Assembly (NCBI RefSeq): GCF_904848625.1
Contig: NZ_CAJHCP010000012.1
Coordinates: forward strand, 186,001 to 250,000
Length of the DNA: 64,000 nt
From: Paraburkholderia metrosideri
Lineage (GTDB): Bacteria; Pseudomonadota; Gammaproteobacteria; Burkholderiales; Burkholderiaceae
Reading direction: 5' to 3'
The position numbers and the translations under genes are program-made. Every line of letters begins with the position of its first letter. Position 1 is the first letter of the stretch. The notes under the pieces were generated by a model. It was not told the origin of the DNA. It searched no databases and was given only the letters and a program-made list of their open reading frames with translations. Below, piece after piece: positions 9,829 to 17,780 of this stretch.

Positions 9829-10263
9829 TCAAGCGGCGACGCTCTTCCACGGCGTGACACCTGGCACTTCGCATGGGCCTTCGGCATCGATCGATTTGAA
9901 ATCGGCCGGCGACACGATTTCGATGTACTCCATATCCGGTGAGTAATCGAACAGGTAGTGAACGATGCCGGGCGCCTGATGCACACAATCGCCAGCGGCG
10001 ACGAGCGTTTCCTTGTCGCCATACATGAAGCGCGCCCAGCCCTTCAGCATGATCACAATGTGGAAGTCGGCCTCATGACGGTGCCAGCCGGTGCCTTGCT
10101 CTGGTGCGTGATTCGCCTTGACGAGTTGCGCGAGGACCTTGCCGCCGGTCGCCTGCGCGATGCCCAGATCACGGTAGAGAAAGAAGTCCCGCAGGCCTTG
10201 ATCCACGTAGGACGTGTCTTGCGGGCGGACGTGGCTGAATTGCGTGGCAAGTTCGGTGGACAT
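9829..10263 (-). CDS. Cupin-domain protein
   Basis: A 144-residue single-domain cupin. Motif 1 is GTGWHRHEADFH with the two metal-binding His and a Glu, and motif 2 is GDCVHQAPGIVHYLF with the third His, so a mononuclear metal site is likely. The function (small dioxygenase, isomerase or sensor) cannot be read from the sequence. It is convergent with phaZ and lies 146 bp downstream of a flavin reductase gene on the same strand, possibly in one unit. Confidence 0.8.
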   Translation of the reverse strand: MSTELATQFSHVRPQDTSYVDQGLRDFFLYRDLGIAQATGGKVLAQLVKANHAPEQGTGWHRHEADFHIVIMLKGWARFMYGDKETLVAAGDCVHQAPGIVHYLFDYSPDMEYIEIVSPADFKSIDAEGPCEVPGVTPWKSVAA

Positions 10264-10409
10264 GATCGCGCTCCTGGAAAGTGAGCCGGCTGTTGAAAAC
10301 GACGCGTTGGAGCGTCGGTTGCAAGCATCAAGCGGGCCAGTGAACGACGCTGTTGCGGCGTCGCATTCTCCCCACGGGTCGGCGCGATCGGTTCGCCATG
10401 CTGCGGGAT

Positions 10410-11021
10410 TTATGCGGATGGGCGAAACATCTGGAACATGTCGCCAATTTCCGCATAGTCGGCGCGATAGCCCGCCCGCATGATCGGCTGCGCAGCGTGC
10501 GTGTCGAACAGCCCGTCTTTCAGATAGGCCTCGTTGATATGCACGCCGACGACCTGACCCAGCGACAGGTAGTTATCCATCGGCGTGCCGTCGAGCGTAT
10601 GCAAACGCACCACTTGCAGCAATTTGCATTCGAGCGCTGCCGGCGATTCCGCGACGTGAGGCACCGACACATTGCGGCCGGGTGCGGCCGTCAGCCCGGC
10701 GAGTTCGAATTCGTCGACGTGCGGTGCGACCGGCGCCGACGAGCGGTTCATCTGCTCGGCGAGCGGCTTCGTGGCGAGATTCCAGACGAATTCGCCGGTG
10801 GCTTCGATGTTGGACACGCTGTCTTTACGGCCTTCGCTGCAAAAACCGATGATCGCCGGATACGTGGCGAACGCACCGAAGAAACTGTAGGGCGCGAGGT
10901 TCAACGTGCCTTCGGTGTCGCGTGACGAAATCCAGCCGATCAGACGCGGTGCGACGATAGCTTTGAACGGATCGTGCGGGAGACCGTGGCCGGCAGCGGG
11001 GTCATAGAAGTAATGGGACAT
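10410..11021 (-). CDS. Flavin reductase-like FMN-binding protein
   Basis: 203 residues of the flavin-reductase-like split barrel. The N-terminal PFKAIVAPRLIGWISSRD and LAPYSFFGAFATYPAIIGF segments form the FMN site in this family. Members either supply reduced flavin to a two-component monooxygenase or act as stand-alone flavoproteins. No monooxygenase is adjacent. The start at 11021 begins right at the conserved N-terminus. The neighbour downstream on the strand is the cupin. Confidence 0.85.
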   Translation of the reverse strand: MSHYFYDPAAGHGLPHDPFKAIVAPRLIGWISSRDTEGTLNLAPYSFFGAFATYPAIIGFCSEGRKDSVSNIEATGEFVWNLATKPLAEQMNRSSAPVAPHVDEFELAGLTAAPGRNVSVPHVAESPAALECKLLQVVRLHTLDGTPMDNYLSLGQVVGVHINEAYLKDGLFDTHAAQPIMRAGYRADYAEIGDMFQMFRPSA

Positions 11022-11163
11022 GTGCGTGCGTGGATTGAATTGGCGGATGAGCGGGACAGCTATTTATACCGCAGCGTGAGGGTGTCTGCTAACGGCTTCA
11101 CACGTTGCCGCGCGGAGAAGCGAAGCTTCACCATGCGCGGCGTCGGACCTGTTTTGTCCCGCG

Positions 11164-12078
11164 TCAGCCGCGGCTGATCAGGCGTTTGCGTCCTTCCCTA
11201 ACCTGTGCGAGATGGGCGTCGTCCCATTCGTAAAAGCCTGCGCCGCTACGCACGCCAACCTGTCCCGCATTCACCCGTTCACGCAGAAGATCCAGCACGT
11301 CTTCGTCTTTAGCAAGCTCGGGCATCAGATGCGATGAGATGTCGAGAAAAGTATCCAGTCCACCCATGTCCGCGCCTTCCAGCGGTCCGACGATGCTCCA
11401 GCGGCGCCCAAGCGACGCCTTCATCACCCGATCGACCTCGTCCGGCGTGGCCGCTCCGGAGCGGACGATGTTCAACGCCTCGCGCAACACCGCAAATTGC
11501 AACCGGTTGCCGACGAATCCCGGAATTGCCTTCTCAAGCACCACCGGCTCCATGCCGATCGCGCTCATCAACGTGGCGGTTTGCTGCGTGACCTCCGGCG
11601 CAGTCACCGTGCCGGGTACGACTTCAACCAGCGGAATCATGTGCGGCGGATTCCAGAAATGCGCGATCACAAAGCGCTCTTTCGCGCGCAGCGGCACAGC
11701 CAGTTGATCGGGCGGAAAACCGCTGGTGTTGCTGGCGAGAATCGCGTCGTCGGCCAGCAGCTCCGTCAGCGCCGCATACAGTCGATGCTTCAGCGCCAGC
11801 ACTTCGGGGATCGCCTCGATCACGAATTTCGCGGAGGCCATCACGTCGAGCTGCGCATGCGTTTCGATGCGGGCCAACGCCGCCGTTTTCGCCGCAAGGT
11901 CAATGCGCCCACAGTCGATCAATTCGTCCAGCACCGCTTCCGCTTTGGGCGCGACGCTCGCCAGACGCGCGGGGTCGACATCGTGAACGATTGTCCGGTA
12001 CCCATGCAACGCGCTTTGCGTCGCGATCCCAACGCCCATCAACCCCGAACCCACCACGCCGATTGTTGCCTTGTCCAC
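11164..12078 (-). CDS. 3-hydroxyacyl-CoA dehydrogenase family protein
   Basis: 304 residues. The N-terminal NAD-binding Rossmann fold starts with GVVGSGLMGVG. The catalytic region contains NTSGFPPDQLA and HFWNPPHMIPLVEVV, and the C-terminal helical domain has GFVGNRLQFAVLREAL. It should oxidise an (S)-3-hydroxyacyl-CoA, or a related 3-hydroxy acid, with NAD. The NPPH variant of the usual NPxH motif is common in lambda-crystallin/carnitine-dehydrogenase-like members, so the substrate may not be a CoA ester. The GTG at 12078 is chosen as start because GAGGAAG precedes it; the longer frame upstream (to 12204) overlaps a terminator hairpin. Confidence 0.85.
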   Translation of the reverse strand: MDKATIGVVGSGLMGVGIATQSALHGYRTIVHDVDPARLASVAPKAEAVLDELIDCGRIDLAAKTAALARIETHAQLDVMASAKFVIEAIPEVLALKHRLYAALTELLADDAILASNTSGFPPDQLAVPLRAKERFVIAHFWNPPHMIPLVEVVPGTVTAPEVTQQTATLMSAIGMEPVVLEKAIPGFVGNRLQFAVLREALNIVRSGAATPDEVDRVMKASLGRRWSIVGPLEGADMGGLDTFLDISSHLMPELAKDEDVLDLLRERVNAGQVGVRSGAGFYEWDDAHLAQVREGRKRLISRG

Positions 12079-12151
12079 GTCGCTTCCTCGCTTCCAATAC
12101 CGAAAGCTTTCAAGCATAGCGCAGCACACCTGTTCGCCGCGTCGAATGTGA

Positions 12152-12186
12152 CAAAGCCGGTCTTCCGTGAGGAAGGACCGGCTTTG
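12152..12186 (-). terminator. Hairpin terminator downstream of the 97-aa gene
   Basis: CAAAGCCGGTC and TTCC pair across a GTGA loop with GGAA and GACCGGCTTTG, giving a 15-bp stem with one bulged base. It lies 38 bp after the stop at 12224. The U tract is short. Confidence 0.65.
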
Positions 12187-12223
12187 GAAGACTTCACGCC
12201 GCACGTTGCGGCGCAGTTACGCA

Positions 12224-12517
12224 TTAATCGCGGTGCGGGCCACGATGGTCGTCGTGGTGGTGCGGATCGTAGTCGTGCGGGTGATGACGCATCCAGTCGT
12301 CATGAGCCCAGTAGCGATGGCCGTCGTAGTAGCGGTCGCCATGCCAGCCGACGTTGATCGAGATGCCCACCGGCATCATGTGCGGCTGGCCATAACCTGC
12401 CGGACCATTGTCAACAATCACCCGTTCCTGGGCGAGCGCACTGCCTGCTGCGAGCAAAGCACTGCCTGCGAGCAGCGTGGCGATAATCGAACGCGACGTC
12501 TTATTAAAGGTTTTCAT
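12224..12517 (-). CDS. Small exported His/Asp-rich protein of unknown function
   Basis: 97 residues. A clear signal peptide (positively charged start, hydrophobic LLAGSALLAAG core, cleavage after SALA-Q near residue 29) is followed by a mature part rich in His, Asp, Tyr and Trp, ending in runs such as HHPHDYDPHHHDDH. The composition suggests a periplasmic metal-binding or metal-buffering peptide, but there is no assigned family that I can name. A GGAGG site precedes the ATG at 12517. It has its own terminator, so it is probably monocistronic. Confidence 0.75.
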   Translation of the reverse strand: MKTFNKTSRSIIATLLAGSALLAAGSALAQERVIVDNGPAGYGQPHMMPVGISINVGWHGDRYYDGHRYWAHDDWMRHHPHDYDPHHHDDHRGPHRD

Positions 12518-12954
12518 CGTGACCTCCCATCAAAGTTTGTATCGAAGCCAGCGTCCGTGTTCGTTCGTCCCTGGATCTGCGACATCGGGTTCGAACCAGA
12601 CGCCGTACGCTTGAGATCAACTTTAATGGCCCAAACCGCCCGAATACGTGAGCACTTGTAAGAGGTCATTTCAGAGAAAGGGACGGATGAAAAGGCCGCC
12701 AGTCGGGCTTTCCTGCTTGCCAACAAAGGCCTGCGCGGAAGATTGCAGGCAAATTACGTCGGCGGAACGACAGGCTCCGTTACATTCATTTCTGGAGAGA
12801 AATATTTCGGAAGACGGCGACGCTGATCCTGCCGGCCCAAAACAAAAAGCCACGGTACGCGTTTCGCGAACAGTGGCCTCAATCGTTCAATGCGCATCGA
12901 ACGTGCGCGCCCACACGCGTTGATCCGCGATTGGGCTGGTGCTACGTGGCTTAC
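12518..12954. other. Gene-free stretch, about 440 bp
   Basis: It contains the promoter region of the small His-rich protein on its left. A 91-codon frame on the plus strand (12648-12923, TTG start) has no ribosome site and an unconvincing composition. I see nothing else definite. Confidence 0.45.
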
Positions 12955-13113
12955 TTAGTCGGTCAGCTTGATGCCGAACAACGTTGCTTGTGCTTTGCGC
13001 ACGCGCTCCGATTCGCGGCTACGTGCCTCGAACGAGTAGTCCGAATCCAGCGGCAGATGGGGCGACGCAAAGAGGTCGCTGACCTTTTGGAACAGTGCAA
13101 AAATGAAGCTCAT
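12955..13113 (-). CDS. Small protein of unknown function (52 aa)
   Basis: A complete short frame with ATG at 13113, preceded by GGGAG eight bases upstream, and a TAA at 12955-12957. The product starts MSFIFALFQKVSDLF, an amphipathic or hydrophobic helix, and continues into a charged helix with ESERVRKAQATLFG. The architecture (short apolar helix followed by an Arg/Glu-rich helix) resembles other tiny Burkholderia proteins, but I cannot name a family. Its upstream region is the unusual 70-bp element described separately. Confidence 0.6.
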   Translation of the reverse strand: MSFIFALFQKVSDLFASPHLPLDSDYSFEARSRESERVRKAQATLFGIKLTD

Positions 13114-13132
13114 GGCGACTCCCGGTTGGTTA

Positions 13133-13202
13133 CTGCATTGCTAGGGTTTTCCCTTAAGAAGAAGTATAGGGTTTTCCCTAGGCAAAAGCTAGTGCAATGC
13201 AG
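13133..13202. repeat. 70-bp element with inverted ends and two AGGGttttCCCT palindromes
   Basis: The ends are CTGCATTGC (13133-13141) and GCAATGCAG (13194-13202), a perfect 9-bp inverted repeat. Inside are two near-identical palindromes, TAGGGTTTTCCCT at 13142 and at 13167, exactly 25 bp apart. On the minus strand the inner palindrome abuts a TATACT that could be the -10 of the 52-aa gene, so it may be an operator. It may also be a tiny mobile or REP-like element. Confidence 0.65.
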
Positions 13203-13303
13203 CAATTTTTTGATGCGGTGGGATGTCGCGCCGGTTTTTACCGATTGTGCGTTGCACCATGACAACGTCCCTTTTTTCAGGGAGCCGAACCAAAGCGGAA
13301 TCT

Positions 13304-13612
13304 TTATTGCAGCGTGGGCGAAACGGGCTTGCGATTTCGTGATGACTTCGCAGCCGGCGTGCGTTTGCGCGGATTGACGATGGCGGCATCGACCGCACCA
13401 GCGGCGGAACTGTCCGCGGGCACCAGCGTTGCCGCGTTCATCGACACGATCAGCCCCGGCAGTGTGCGCGCGGCGTCGTCAGCGGGTTTGACGGACGCTC
13501 CGGTGGCCGAAAACTCAACGTTCAACGCCCAGTGTCCTTCGTGTATCCCTCGGTCGCGCAGAAGCGCACACAGCAGTTCTTCGATTGAAAATTTGTGGTC
13601 CTTAGCCGACAT
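13304..13612 (-). CDS. Hypothetical protein (102 aa) starting inside a longer open frame
   Basis: ATG 13612 is preceded by GGGGAG seven bases upstream, a good ribosome site. The product begins MSAKDHKFSIEELLCALLRD and ends in a basic Lys/Arg/Pro tail. The N-terminal helix-rich part looks like a real small domain. No family is recognised. The frame remains open upstream to 14356 without a stop, so this may also be the C-terminal domain of a 350-residue protein. The strong internal start and the odd, Cys-rich linker upstream (residues SQCHSPALHFQCC and following) favour a separate gene. Confidence 0.55.
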   Translation of the reverse strand: MSAKDHKFSIEELLCALLRDRGIHEGHWALNVEFSATGASVKPADDAARTLPGLIVSMNAATLVPADSSAAGAVDAAIVNPRKRTPAAKSSRNRKPVSPTLQ

Positions 13613-14272
13613 ATTGGCTCCCCGCAGACAATGTGCTGGCGTATCCGGTCTGGTCTCGCCGCAGCATTGAAAGTGTAAAGCGGGCGAATGGCACTGCGAG
13701 AGGGTGCGCACGGCGGAAGCCTTACCGTGCCTATCAGGCGTAGCAGCGTGGACGCACGGCGGCTTGCCGCTGCGGGCCTCGTCCGAAGTATCGTCCTGCT
13801 TGCTCACCTCCTCGGCGATGTCCGCTTCCCGCGAAACGGCAACGGAACTTGATTCAGACTCCGGCGCGTCGACAATTTCCAGCCCGCTCAACTGAGCGTT
13901 CACCTGCACCGGCTCCTCGATCCTTGCCGCGCGGGGCGTGCGACGCGCCGCCTTCGCGGCGAGCGACCTGCCGACGGCGCCATCTATCGCGCCGACCGCG
14001 GCCAGCACCACGCCGGGCAACTCAAAGCCATGCAGCGTGCGCTGGCGGATGTCGATATTCATCAACTCCAGCGTGGCGCGCGTCGGATCGTCGGGGAACA
14101 GGTCGAGGGTACAGTCGTCGTGCGCTGCGTCACCCAGTGGCGCAAAGCGTCGTGCTGGACGCGCGGCGCGCGCCAGTCGGTTTTCAGTTTCGGTTGAGAC
14201 GGTGGCCTGGCGACGTTTGGTCGAAGCGCCACGCGGTGACCTGGACTGCCGGGTTACTACGGAATCTGCCAT
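13304..14272 (-). CDS. Hypothetical protein; open frame that runs through the 102-aa gene
   Basis: The frame starts at ATG 14272 (or 14356) and continues to the stop at 13304, giving 322 residues. The first 150 residues are basic and Arg/Ala-rich, with a possible folded segment LDLFPDDPTRATLELMNIDI. The middle is acidic (EIVDAPESESSS, EEVSKQDDTSDEA) and looks disordered. I recognise no family. No good ribosome site precedes either start. It lies 129 bp (45 bp from the alternative start) after the mgtC stop on the same strand. It could be a degenerate gene that lost its stop, or a genuine long disordered protein. Confidence 0.4.
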   Translation of the reverse strand: MADSVVTRQSRSPRGASTKRRQATVSTETENRLARAARPARRFAPLGDAAHDDCTLDLFPDDPTRATLELMNIDIRQRTLHGFELPGVVLAAVGAIDGAVGRSLAAKAARRTPRAARIEEPVQVNAQLSGLEIVDAPESESSSVAVSREADIAEEVSKQDDTSDEARSGKPPCVHAATPDRHGKASAVRTLSQCHSPALHFQCCGETRPDTPAHCLRGANMSAKDHKFSIEELLCALLRDRGIHEGHWALNVEFSATGASVKPADDAARTLPGLIVSMNAATLVPADSSAAGAVDAAIVNPRKRTPAAKSSRNRKPVSPTLQ

Positions 14273-14401
14273 AGAGAAGAAAGCGGTCGTCGCCGGGAAG
14301 CGGGCGCCGGGCACGCTCGTCAATGCGTTGGAATTTTTGGGTCCGCATTGTCGCATGCCCGCCCCCGCTCGCCGAAGCCATTCACCGACGATTTTCCGTT
14401 T

Positions 14402-15088
14402 TCAGGGCGCCACATCGTCCTGTCGGAACTCCCTGACGCCGTTCAGTTGACGCAGGCGCGAGCAGATTGCCTCATATTCGGTATTCGACACCCGATGCAG
14501 CGTGATCATCACCTCGTCGCACTCAGGCGAGTCGTCACTTTGCTGCATCACAAACTGTTTGACGCGCGGACTCGCAGAGCCAAGCTCATCGTGCAGCGTG
14601 TGAAACGTCATCGCGCCACGCTCGACGATCATCCTCACCTGACGCCGTTGCCTGACGGTGATGAAGCGGCGCTCCAGCGGCTTGATACCGGCCAGGATAA
14701 TCAGAATGATGATGGTCGCCGCGATCGACGCCGTGTACAGCCCTCCACCCACCGCAAGACCGATAGCGGCAACCGACCACAGACTCGCCGCCGTCGTCAG
14801 CCCCCGGACGATCTCGCCACGCAGCAGGATCGAACCCGCGCCGAGAAAGCCGATGCCGGAGACGACCTGGGCGGCCATCCGCGAAGGATCGAGCACGACA
14901 TGGTCGCTGGTCAGCACTTCGGCGAAACCGTAAGCCGACACGATCATGATGAGCGTCGAACCCACGCACACCAGCATGTGTGTGCGTAACCCTGCGGCCC
15001 ATGAGAGCCGCTCCCGCTCAAACCCGATGACGCTGCCGAGCGCCGCGGCAAGCACCAGACGGGAGATGAGTTCGAGATTTCCCAGCAT
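14402..15088 (-). CDS. mgtC: MgtC/SapB-family inner membrane protein
   Basis: 228 residues. Five or so hydrophobic helices fill the first 130 residues, including the MgtC signature region GSVIGFERER and GIGFLGAGSILLRG, followed by a cytoplasmic ACT-like tail of about 90 residues. MgtC proteins modulate the F1Fo ATPase and support growth at low magnesium or inside macrophages. AAGGAGG sits eight bases before the ATG at 15088. There is no mgtB beside it. The symbol is given at family level only. Confidence 0.85.
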   Translation of the reverse strand: MLGNLELISRLVLAAALGSVIGFERERLSWAAGLRTHMLVCVGSTLIMIVSAYGFAEVLTSDHVVLDPSRMAAQVVSGIGFLGAGSILLRGEIVRGLTTAASLWSVAAIGLAVGGGLYTASIAATIIILIILAGIKPLERRFITVRQRRQVRMIVERGAMTFHTLHDELGSASPRVKQFVMQQSDDSPECDEVMITLHRVSNTEYEAICSRLRQLNGVREFRQDDVAP

Positions 15089-15350
15089 TGCTTTTCCTCC
15101 TTGTCGTAAATCTTGTGGAAGCAGTTTTCACACCTGTGATGACGTGTCAGCGAGACCCGTTTGCTTTATGCTAAGCCGCACGCCGCCGGGCGAATTGCGA
15201 CGAAGTTTGTCATAGGGAGACCTCGCCGTCCGGGCAACCAGGTAACATCCGCGCTCGCCGGCATGTTGGCTAGCAACTGCGCTGCGTGGCAGCCCAGCTT
15301 ACGGACCACGCCGCAGGCGCTTCGAATCATTGCGTTTGACCAAACTAACT

Positions 15351-16457
15351 ATGCCGAGCATGAACCCTTCCGCCGCTTCGACGATCGCTCTCGCCACCCC
15401 ATTGCGCGATCACTTTACGGGCATCGTGCTGCCCATGTGGCGAGAACCGGGTTTCAACACGTCGCTCAAGCTGCCCTACGAGGCGATCGGTGCCGACCAT
15501 CAGCCGCTGCCTGTCGAGCGTTATCGCGCGATGGCCTGCGCGCGCCAGCTGTTCGTGTTTTCGCAAGCAGGCGACGCAGACCACGCCCAGACGCTGTTCG
15601 ATTCGCTAACGCGTACATTTCAGGACACGCAGCATGGCGGATGGTTCTACAGCGTGGACGCGGAAGGCGCCCCGCTCGACACCACCAAAGACCTGTACAC
15701 GCACGCGTTCGTCATTTTCGCGTGCGCGGAATACGGCCGACGTTCCGGCAATCGCGACGCGCTGAAACTCGTGCACAACACGTCGGCACTGATCCAGTCG
15801 CACTTTGCTGCGTCGGGCGATCTGTTCAATGCGGCCATGACCGAGGACTTCGGCAGTGTGACCGGCACGCCGATCCAGAATCCGCTGATGCATCTGACCG
15901 AAGCGTGGCTGGCCGCGTGCGAAGTCACGCGTGACAACGTGTTCGGCGCCGCGCTGCGGCGCCTGGCCGGCGCCGTCGCGCATCATTTCGTGCATGAGCC
16001 CACCGGCTGCGTCGCCGAATTGCCGATTGGCACGAGCAACAACCGTCTTGAGCCCGGGCATCAGTTCGAATGGTTCTGGCTGGTCAAGCAGGCCGGGCCG
16101 CAGTTCGACGGCTCGGGTCTCGCGGAAGCACTCAGCCGTGCGTTCAGCTTCGCGCAGCAAAACGGCGTGGATCGGGAAACTGGCGGCGTGTGCGCAGCAC
16201 TCGACGAAACCGGCAACATCAAAGACCCTACCCAGCGGATCTGGGCCCAAACGGAGTACCTCCGCGCGCTGGCCTGTCATAGCGATCCCGCTGTGCTTGC
16301 CACATTGCCCACGCAAATCGAGTTGTTCCGGCAGCGTTTTTTGCGGCCGGAAGGCTGGTTCGAGTGCAAGACACCGGCAGGTGAAGTGGCGCGGGCCGAT
16401 ATGCCGTCCACTACGCCATACCATCTCGCGACGGCTTACGCCGCGTTGCCGGGCTGA
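15351..16457 (+). CDS. N-acylglucosamine 2-epimerase (AGE) family protein
   Basis: A 368-residue (alpha/alpha)6-barrel protein of the AGE/cellobiose-epimerase/mannose-isomerase family. Typical features are RYRAMACARQLFVFS, HGGWFYSVD, the DLYTHAFVIFACAEY segment with a conserved His, NPLMHLTEAWLA, and EPGHQFEWFWLV with the second catalytic His. It should interconvert a free sugar epimer or an aldose/ketose pair in the cytoplasm. No sugar transporter is adjacent, so the substrate is open. The start is uncertain: ATG 15351 or 15360, neither with a clear ribosome site. Confidence 0.85.
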   Translation: MPSMNPSAASTIALATPLRDHFTGIVLPMWREPGFNTSLKLPYEAIGADHQPLPVERYRAMACARQLFVFSQAGDADHAQTLFDSLTRTFQDTQHGGWFYSVDAEGAPLDTTKDLYTHAFVIFACAEYGRRSGNRDALKLVHNTSALIQSHFAASGDLFNAAMTEDFGSVTGTPIQNPLMHLTEAWLAACEVTRDNVFGAALRRLAGAVAHHFVHEPTGCVAELPIGTSNNRLEPGHQFEWFWLVKQAGPQFDGSGLAEALSRAFSFAQQNGVDRETGGVCAALDETGNIKDPTQRIWAQTEYLRALACHSDPAVLATLPTQIELFRQRFLRPEGWFECKTPAGEVARADMPSTTPYHLATAYAALPG

Positions 16458-16508
16458 GCGACGCAGTCGGACCCTCAGGCGGCGCCTCGGGACTTGCGTA
16501 TCCTCGTC

Positions 16509-16832
16509 ATGGCCAGAAAAGTCGCCGAACCCTGGTATCAAGCACCGCCGGCAGAGGAAATCTGCCCGCTATGCGGCCGGCCGATCCCAACGAGCCAACG
16601 CGATCTGCATCATTGGGTGCCGAAAACAAAAGGCGGTAAGGAAGTCGCTGCCTTACATCGCATTTGTCATCGTCAGTTGCACGCGCTGTTTTCTGAAGCC
16701 GAACTGGCACAGCGGTATTCGACGGTCGATGCGTTACTCACCGACGAGGCGGTACGCACGTTCGTCCGCTGGGTGCGCACAAAGCCGAATAATTTTTATG
16801 AGCGTAGCCGCCGCAGTGCAAGAAAAGGCTAG
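16509..16832 (+). CDS. Small HNH-type nuclease-fold protein
   Basis: 107 residues. A zinc-knuckle CPLCGRPIP is followed by DLHHWVPKTKGGKE (the first His pair) and LHRICHRQLHALFSE (the second CxxH-like half), the layout of an HNH/beta-beta-alpha-metal domain. The usual Asn between the two halves is not obvious, so catalytic activity is uncertain. It is a stand-alone protein with no phage or restriction genes nearby. The start at 16509 gives MARKVAEPWY. A longer start at 16494 is possible. Confidence 0.75.
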   Translation: MARKVAEPWYQAPPAEEICPLCGRPIPTSQRDLHHWVPKTKGGKEVAALHRICHRQLHALFSEAELAQRYSTVDALLTDEAVRTFVRWVRTKPNNFYERSRRSARKG

Positions 16833-16931
16833 GGCAACGCAGCTTGAAGAACCCGAAGGCCGGATTCACCGCGTGACCGGCGGGGAGCCGGCCACGATCC
16901 TGCAACACGTTGCAACCGATGCCGGCGGCAT

Positions 16932-16957
16932 AAAAAAGCCCGACCGACAGGCCGGTC
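16932..16957 (-). terminator. Intrinsic terminator of the minus-strand small gene
   Basis: GACCG-N6-CGGTC hairpin (16942-16957), followed on the minus strand by GGGC and six Ts (16932-16937). It starts 3 bp after the stop codon at 16960, which supports that gene as real. Confidence 0.7.
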
Positions 16958-16959
16958 GA

Positions 16960-17235
16960 TCAATACTCTTCGCGTTGCCAGGGGCCCCAACCGGAGTCGG
17001 CCGATTTAAAACGCATATAAGTTGCGCTTTGTCCGGTGGGTGTTTCAGATATTTCGCCATGAGGCTGGCGATCGGTCGTATGAAGGGCAAAAGCCTGACG
17101 GTCTTCAGTGTCGACGGTGATGCGGCCGACTGGGTCCGGGGCGCCTTCTTGAGGTGATTTAGACTCCAATATCGCCAGATAGGGGGTCAAACGACTCCAG
17201 AACGAGGTGAGTTCTTCTTGCTGATAATGTGTCAA
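16960..17235 (-). CDS. Hypothetical protein (about 91 aa) with a TTG start
   Basis: The product starts MTHYQQEELTSFWSRL and contains a strand-rich middle (GRITVDTEDRQAFALH) and an aromatic C-terminus (SGWGPWQREEY). No family is recognised. The frame is closed upstream by a TAA and contains no ATG start. TTG 17235 has GGGA seven bases ahead, and TTG 17247 is the alternative. The terminator directly after the stop supports expression. It lies between the HNH gene (convergent) and the cold-shock gene (divergent). Confidence 0.55.
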   Translation of the reverse strand: MTHYQQEELTSFWSRLTPYLAILESKSPQEGAPDPVGRITVDTEDRQAFALHTTDRQPHGEISETPTGQSATYMRFKSADSGWGPWQREEY

Positions 17236-17454
17236 TGTATTTCCCAAAAGAGTAATACAAGCAGTTTACCCTACCGGCGGGAACACCCTTCCAAATGCTT
17301 TCGAAGGCCTCAAAAAGGCCCTAACCTGGGAATACCCGAATACTGGTTGATTGGCGTCGATCATTAAGACGTGATACAACTCTCACTTCGCGCTCGATCT
17401 CGTGTTGAGAAATAGCGGACGCGAATGCAACACACAACATTTACTGGATCAAAA

Positions 17455-17658
17455 ATGGCAACAGGTACTGTGAAGTGGTTTAACGATGCAAAGGGCTTTG
17501 GCTTCATCACGCCGGACGACGGCGGCGAAGACCTGTTCGCGCACTTTTCGGAAGTTCAAGGCAGCGGCTTCAAGTCCCTGCAGGAAAACCAAAAAGTGAC
17601 GTTCGAAGTCAAGCAAGGCCCGAAGGGCAAGCAAGCTGCGAACATCCAGCCGGCTTAA
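17455..17658 (+). CDS. Cold-shock-domain RNA chaperone (CspA family)
   Basis: 67 residues forming a single OB-fold. The RNA-binding motifs KGFGFIT (RNP1) and DLFAHFS (RNP2) are intact and the length is normal. It melts RNA secondary structure; some family members are cold-induced and others constitutive. ATG 17455 ([11 protein letters not shown]) is the conserved family start; the upstream ATG at 17425 would add a non-conserved decapeptide. The upstream gap probably includes a long 5' leader, as is common for csp genes. Confidence 0.93.
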   Translation: MATGTVKWFNDAKGFGFITPDDGGEDLFAHFSEVQGSGFKSLQENQKVTFEVKQGPKGKQAANIQPA

Positions 17659-17674
17659 GTACCCACGGGTACTT
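17657..17674 (+). repeat. Short perfect inverted repeat on the csp stop codon
   Basis: AAGTACCC-AC-GGGTACTT begins on the last two bases of the TAA stop. In RNA it would form a seven-pair hairpin with a four-base loop. It may be a stability element ahead of the terminator. Confidence 0.55.
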
Positions 17675-17704
17675 CGAGCACGCTTAGGCGCTTGCGTCTG
17701 ATGC

Positions 17705-17732
17705 AAAATGGCCCGCTTTGGCGGGCCATTTT
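17705..17732. terminator. Bidirectional terminator between csp and MCP
   Basis: AAAATGGCCCGC-TTTG-GCGGGCCATTTT, a 12-bp perfect stem with A and T runs on both sides. It serves the convergent cold-shock and chemoreceptor genes. Confidence 0.85.
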
Positions 17733-17780
17733 CTTTGTCAAATCTGTGTGAAATGCCTTCTTTTTAAGCGTTCCCCACAC

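Noticed and set aside
12648-12923. 91-codon plus-strand frame with TTG start
   Set aside because: No ribosome site and an implausible composition.
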